A model generated the notes under the pieces. It did not search any database. It saw only the letters and a program-made list of their open reading frames with translations, and had not been told where the DNA came from. A program made the translations under genes and the position numbers. DNA of 64,000 nucleotides, from positions 7,638,501 to 7,702,500 of the forward strand of contig CANUEZ040000113.1 of NCBI GenBank assembly GCA_948099385.1, given 5' to 3'. Below are positions 58,770 through 64,000 of the stretch, piece by piece. The stretch is from Fasciola hepatica. Its lineage: Eukaryota; Platyhelminthes; Trematoda; Plagiorchiida; Fasciolidae. Every line of letters starts with the position of its first letter. Position 1 is the stretch's first letter.

Positions 58770-60001
58770 CTGACGAAGTGGGAAAACTATATTTGGAAAT
58801 AAGCATACTCTAAAAAAGAACTACCGACAGTGCAAATCCTGAACTCCATCAGACCGACAACATTATGCTCAAATTGCGGAACGCAATCGGGAAGTAAACC
58901 AGCAGTGTCTGCAAGAACGGTTTGCACAATATAAATATGACGGAAACAACCGTTCAGAAATTACTGTGGCGAAATGGAACGTGCGTGAAAGTTATCGGTT
59001 GGTGAGCAAACGTTTGGCTATTGATGAAGATGCATGCATTAGTATGGATGTATGGATGGAGGAACTGTGATCCGTAGGTAAGCCGCCCACAAAGATTATC
59101 AACAGGACATTCAGACGGCTCACAATGATGCATCAGTTATTCAACATCCGGCTCATGAGCTTAGACAGCTGAATATATGAACTAGGTGGTTTTATGTCTG
59201 TCACGCACTACAATATTGATTATTTTACTGTCAATTATAGTTCTGTTTGTTTGATGCATTCACAATTCCCTTAGGTAGTTGTTTGAAAGCTGATAGGAAG
59301 GTTGTTCGATAGCCGATTAACCGTAATCCTCAGGCTCAATCACGCGTAGAAACCGCGGGAAATTGCACGCCCTGCTTACACAGTGTACTTATTGACGCTT
59401 GAGAGGCTTAGCCTATTTGAACGGCCGATTATGATACGCTGAATGCGGAGTAACTCGCTACCGACAACGCGGAAGCGTCGGCTTTAGAACTCTACAGTCT
59501 GTAAGCTTGTTTTTGAGGCAGGTTTTTCAGCTTAGTAGATATGCATTCTATAATCACTTCATCATATTCGCTGGCTAGAGCGCACGCCACCCATCGAATC
59601 CCATGTCGTGCTCCGCACACCGAGCCTGGAGTTTACCAGAAAAAAATAGAGCGGCGCCAGCCGATCAAAAAGATGACCTCGCGGCTTGCCTTCAGCGGTC
59701 ACTCACACTTTCATGCCTGGGAGCCTTGAGATCCACAGTATGCTTGCTTCTGAACCTTGTCAGATAGGGCTCAGAGTCGAAGTCGATAATGTTGCAAAAG
59801 CTTATGTTCCACTTCGTGAGATTATTTTCATTTTTTAAATCCGTTCGCTGAATGATGTTTACCATGGTAATGTGCCTTAGTAGCCTGCACAAGGTTAGCG
59901 GTGAATGAATATATTATCACCCACACATTCCAATGAACAGCAAAAATGATCGTGTGTCTGACTCTGACGCATATGCCTAACAGAACCGATAAATAATTTC
60001 A

Positions 60002-60104
<103 letters not shown>

Positions 60105-60414
60105 TTGTTGAACGGAATATTTCATGCTGCTACATGACAGAAGACATGAAATAAAGAAATGGATAGCTGCAGTAAGGGACCGTGGAAAATGTCACTCGTG
60201 TTGCGCTCATTTGACTACATGCGAATAAATGTGAAGCAGGAGAAACTGACTTCTGGTTGTATCATGGGCGTATTAGAATTATCAAGCACAATACTACACC
60301 GTTGTACTTTATACAGCGATGGGATTTGACCAGTGCCGGTGAGCATTTATCATCTCAGCGATACGAGGTTCAAGCCTCATCTGACAGTGCTTGGTAATCT
60401 GTTTTTGCGAATAT

Positions 60415-60752
60415 GGCGCCGGTCGAGTGGCCTCCAAACGCCTCAGTGAGATCGGGGGTGGGTGTCTCAGGCTCCGAGATGGCTACTCGTCCTGAACTCC
60501 TTTCGAAATGCTCCCAAGTGACTGTGGGTCTAACACAGCCTCTGTTGGGGAAGTCCTACTCACTGCCTTCTCGTCGCGGAGGTGTTTCTACTAAAATGAG
60601 AGGACGGGAGCGAATGCCCGGCGCTCTTCACCCTGTTGGCTGACTAATATTCAGTCTAGGGGAGATGGCAAAACCTTGATTCCAAATCGAACATGAATGG
60701 CGTATGAGGCGCACAACAGTATGCTCACCGGCACCTGTGCCGCAGAGGTACA
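60415..60752 (-). repeat. Dispersed repeat D, copy 2
   Basis: The reverse complement of 35112-35405, with shared gccggtgagca, gagaaggcagtgagtagga and cacttgggagcatttcgaaa. Its 5' edge (in repeat orientation) abuts the TA tract at 60759-60832, whereas copy 1 has no TA tract. Confidence 0.8.
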
Positions 60753-60755
60753 CTG

Positions 60756-60758
<3 letters not shown>

Positions 60759-60832
<74 letters not shown>
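60759..60832. repeat. (TA)n microsatellite, one interruption
   Basis: A TA run of 74 bp broken by a single G at about 60817, next to dispersed repeat D. Confidence 0.96.
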
Positions 60833-61327
60833 GGGAGCTTACTACCTCGGTGATCAGCGGTATCCCGCCTCCAACGCTGTTCACTGGTGGTGGACAGTAA
60901 TCCTCTTTTTGTTCCGCTCTCCATCAAACCGGACCTACTGCCAACTTTTGTTAGTTGCTTAATAAAAGTCTGAGGATGAGGTTGACGGTTATCTCTAATA
61001 GACAATCGGCCAATGAGATGTTCTTTTTCTTATGCGCGAGCGTTAAAAAATGGGAAATAAAACATGATGGGTGAATAATGATGACGGCTATACCGTAGAT
61101 TCAGATCGCAAACGCATCGTCAGCAATCTGGCCGTGCACCCAAACACAAAAATCAACGGTCTAAAGCGAATGAAAATCACACTTGACTCAATTTGACAGT
61201 CAATTCATTCGATTTTTCAAGCATGACACCAAGTAATTTATGGTTTTTATGTACAAACTAGGTACTCACTATTTTCCTACTTTTTCCTTGTCTGATTTCC
61301 GTTGTGGTCGACGCTGTTACGTAACAG

Positions 61328-61498
61328 TGAATGACATATTCGTACAATGGTTAGAATACACATCGATTTGGCCGTTGGATGTCGCCTGCTGTGCTTTCAC
61401 TATAGGGCTCGATGTGTTTCGCCGGATTTTGAGACGATATGGAAAACCACGTGATGAGGCACTCATGTTCAGTATGATTTTTATTATTCTTGCGGCAA
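61328..61498 (+). CDS. Putative exon of an unrecognised membrane protein
   Basis: Reads NDIFVQWLEYTSIWPLDVAC, then DVFRRILRRYGKPRDEALMF and a hydrophobic end, stopping at a GTGAGT donor in phase 1. The proposed acceptor is GTAACAG just upstream. The phase joins to the next candidate exon at 62103. Family not recognised; the hydrophobic segments suggest a membrane protein. Confidence 0.4.
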
Positions 61499-62102
61499 GT
61501 GAGTCTCAATTCTTGTTTATCCATTTAGTTTTTCTTTCTCGTTTTGAATATTGGATAACTATTGGATAATAACATTTACCGTTGACGTCCACTTACTGAT
61601 GCGTGACTCATGGTATTTTCACTAGGCTACAGCAGTCATCTGTTATCGAGTCTATTCATTTTCATAAGTAGAACCACATTAGCGAAAAATTCAAATCTCC
61701 TAAATTTTATAATGATACAATATTTTAGGAAAAGAGTAACGGACAATCGGGGAAACTGACCAGTGTCGGTAGAACCACGAAACATTTTGGGAAAGAGGGT
61801 CTAGAGTCCAACATAATGATGATCGTTGCAGCAACCTGGCCGTATATATGCAGCGTCCACGTGAGCGGAGCCCTATCTTGTACTGTTATGAGGTTGTTTT
61901 GTCCATTTTATCAGGAACTATTTTCAGTGCGAATTTACCGAGTTCCCATTGGGACGCGATCCCAGCGCGGGCGATTGTAAGTCTAACACTAAGCCACCAA
62001 GTTACCCGGACTGGTTCTAAACGGTGTATAGGACTTTTACATTACATGAAATAGCATCCTTCGGACACTGGCATTGAATTATTTTATCTTCATTAGGATG
62101 AG

Positions 62103-62204
62103 AAACATTGCACAGAGAGCTTGAAGCCTTGTCACTGCATGGTGAACCATTTATTAATCCAATCCAACCTCCTGCTTCTAAAATCGATCAAGTGATCAAG
62201 CTCT
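62103..62204 (+). CDS. Putative exon of the same unrecognised gene
   Basis: Reads TLHRELEALSLHGEPFINPI, then PPASKIDQVIKLC. The acceptor proposed (GATGAG before AAAC) is needed for phase, because the stronger-looking CATTAG six bases upstream would bring a stop into frame. The donor GTGGGT at 62205 gives phase 1, compatible with the next exon; GTGAAG at 62221 would not be. Confidence 0.35.
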
Positions 62205-62339
62205 GTGGGTTGTCTCGGACGTGAAGCCTTTGTTGTCAGTTGGGTTTGCTATGGCAGTCATCGATCATAGGAGTCACTCGCTGTGCGGTCAATTAGTTTT
62301 CATCCGTGTCGGAAGGGCGCTATATAATACAGTGGTGGG

Positions 62340-62490
62340 AGAGTCAGCCCGGATAGTCTGGTTGTTAGGTGTTCGACTTATAATTGTCCACCCTTGGTTT
62401 AAGTCCCATAGGGGGCTTGGCGGATGTGCATTGCTGATGATTCCTAACAAGCATAAAACAACTGTACAACTGTGCATCCATGGTTTTCAA
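62340..62490 (+). mobile_element. SINE-B copy 3, diverged, with hammerhead-like core
   Basis: A tRNA-like head with box A-like tagtctggttg (62354-62364) and box B-like GGTTTAAGTCC (62396-62406) is followed by GGAT (62422-62425), an intact CTGATGA (62434-62440), a stem II region with the same TAACAA loop (62445-62450) but mismatched arms, AAAAC in place of GAAAC, and a closing GTGC-A-TCC (62472-62479, with one inserted base). Order and spacing follow copies 1 and 2, so it is an older member of the same family or a relative. It lies between two putative exons. Confidence 0.6.
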
Positions 62491-62540
62491 TGGTGATTTG
62501 AAGCTGAGCTATCATATGGTGAATCGTTTGTTCATCAAAC

Positions 62541-62543
<3 letters not shown>

Positions 62544-62604
<61 letters not shown>
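62544..62604. repeat. (TA)n microsatellite
   Basis: A TA run of 61 bp followed by sequence (cttcggaaaattttgtcaat) related to the fold-back repeat at 30906-30970. Confidence 0.96.
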
Positions 62605-62606
<2 letters not shown>

Positions 62607-62719
62607 TCGGAAAATTTTGTCAATCCATCTCCAAGCTGCTTACTACCAACGTATATGTAAACATCTAACACTACAGTCTTTGTCTGAGTGACTCGATTCT
62701 CTTTTCATCCGGATCACAG

Positions 62720-62952
62720 GTTGCATACGATCCGTGGAGGTGAAGCTTCACTTCACTGTGGTTCAAAAATCAAACTCAATTGCACAATCGTTGAACTATG
62801 TTCTGGATGAACTGGCTACAAAAAGGAAAACTGAAATGGAAATGGTGATGTGTGTGAAACCGCCGGGGGCACATTTGCTGTTGTCTATCGCGACCGTATT
62901 TCTGGCCCTGCTACAAATCACATTTATTATGGACTATCTAGATCCTACATAG
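62720..62952 (+). CDS. Putative terminal exon of an unrecognised membrane protein
   Basis: After a CACAG acceptor the frame reads CIRSVEVKLHFTVVQKSNSI, then QSLNYVLDELATKRKTEMEM, a hydrophobic segment (LLLSIATVFLALLQITFIM) and DYLDPT before TAG. A helical charged stretch followed by a C-terminal membrane segment would suit a tail-anchored or multi-pass protein. The family is not recognised. Confidence 0.4.
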
Positions 62953-64000
62953 TAGGTCTATTCCGCATTTGTTGAGCGTTCTGTCAATACATTCGTATAC
63001 AAATATAAAACACATCTTTTAATGCGAGCTATCGTTCACAAAAATAACCAATCGTGCATTGACAGACGGTGCAGCCTATTTCACTGAACGCAGTTCGTCA
63101 CTGTTGAAAATCTGATAACCTGAGGGCATGCACTCACGAAAGGGTTGCGCAAAAGCAACCACAGAGAAGCGTCACTCTGGCCACCACACGGGGTTTGCAA
63201 TCTGACCAAGTATCGATGCACTGGATGCGGTGGTTTTGATTGGAATCGCTGAGTAGATTATAATAATAAAGAACAAGAGTATGATAAATAGCCGTGTCAA
63301 ATCAATGAGAAACTATACGAATACCAGAGCGACACTGGTCACGACAACTAGCATTATCCTCTGTTGCATCAAAGCTGAGAGTGGGGAAGGACTTGTGCAC
63401 ATCATCCTGTATCCGCTAGTCATGCTTTCATACGTTTGTTCTACGTCGTACACTGGGTGGTCTAGTTGATTTTACGACCAGCGAACATTGCGCGCCGAGG
63501 AATTTTGCTCGATAACACGCACAACACACCACCCACGTTAAACGGGGGGGGGGGGGGGGGTTGTAGTATTTTATCTGATGAATTGTTTCATGTGGTCAAT
63601 GGTCTTGGCATGACTTCTGTATGGCTGATGTGGTGCTCCCAAAAGATACAAGCAGTAAGAATAATAGATCGGTAATCGTCGATATTATACATCGAGCATA
63701 TTCGTGTTGTGTGCAGTCTGTGTTGATAGGAAACGATAGCATAGCATCTATTTGCTGCAATGTCACTTCTTGCCTCGTCAATGGATGTGAAATTTTGAAT
63801 AAAAACCCAAAAGATGAAGACAGCTTGTTCTCCTTGGCCGCTCTCTGAATTCACTCATCCCTGTGATGACAAGCACAGCTATTCCTGAATATTTAAACAA
63901 GATTACTCAACAATAAACGATGCGGCAAACGACTTCCTGTCGTATGAACTAAATGTACAATCCAGAGGGGTCTACTCGAGAACTAGCGAAATGCATGATG
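62953..64000. other. No gene recognised; holds a poly-G tract
   Basis: Short frames only. Two AATAAA-type hexamers occur (63261-63270 region and 63797-63803), but the first is about 310 bp past the stop of the putative exon, so its link to that gene is uncertain. Confidence 0.4.
63544..63560 (+). repeat. 17-base poly-G tract
   Basis: An uninterrupted run of 17 G. Such tracts can form G-quadruplexes and are also frequent sites of sequencing or assembly error. Confidence 0.95.

Noticed and set aside
62434..62479. Claiming SINE-B copy 3 as an active ribozyme
   Set aside because: Its stem II arms do not pair and GAAA is changed to AAAA, so only homology, not activity, is supported.

Overview
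This window is eukaryotic and very probably comes from a digenean trematode (fluke). Four things point that way: a conserved gene split by two micro-introns (34 and 32 bp) and then by introns of up to 17 kb; RTE-like and CR1-like non-LTR retrotransposons; a Penelope-like element with a GIY-YIG domain; and a tRNA-headed SINE carrying a hammerhead-ribozyme core, the architecture known from the schistosome SM-alpha family. Base composition looks near-balanced rather than strongly AT-rich, which fits opisthorchiid, fasciolid or paragonimid flukes better than Schistosoma, but I cannot name a species.

The only gene I can identify with certainty is CSTF3 (CstF-77, cleavage stimulation factor subunit 3) on the + strand. 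I reconstructed 12 coding exons from about 3013 to 50562. All splice sites are GT/AG, all junction phases agree, and the joined coding length is 2469 nt (822 aa plus stop). The HAT-repeat body follows animal CstF-77 closely; a Gly/Ser-rich insert and an acidic tract near the C-terminus make it longer than the human protein (717 aa). The exons occupy about 2.5 kb of a 47.5 kb gene.

The introns are filled with mobile DNA. Intron 3 (3525-12954) holds a decayed CR1-like LINE with a SINE and an RTE fragment nested in it (the RTE fragment has a 13-bp target-site duplication), and a Penelope-like element. Intron 4 (13241-30275) holds three degraded RTE-like elements, the best preserved RTE-like element in the window (26430-29775), the first SINE with a hammerhead core, and a DNA transposon with about 200-bp inverted repeats. 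Intron 5 (30358-31742) holds a fold-back repeat beside a TA tract. Intron 6 (31853-36047) holds SINE, TA and RTE-like copies and two other dispersed repeats. Introns 7 and 8 carry a SINE, a Penelope-related inverted repeat and a further dispersed repeat; intron 9 carries an RTE 3' end. Intron 10 (41972-48342) holds a second DNA transposon with near-identical 335-bp inverted repeats, plus more SINE and RTE copies; intron 11 holds one of each.

Downstream of CSTF3 (50563-64000) the sequence is gene-poor. It holds SINEs (including a second and a diverged third hammerhead SINE), a tRNA-like pseudogene, TA microsatellites and a 17-G tract. Three phase-compatible putative exons at 61328-62952 may be the 3' end of an unrecognised membrane-protein gene. 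Two open frames at 57.5-58.8 kb have no assignable function.
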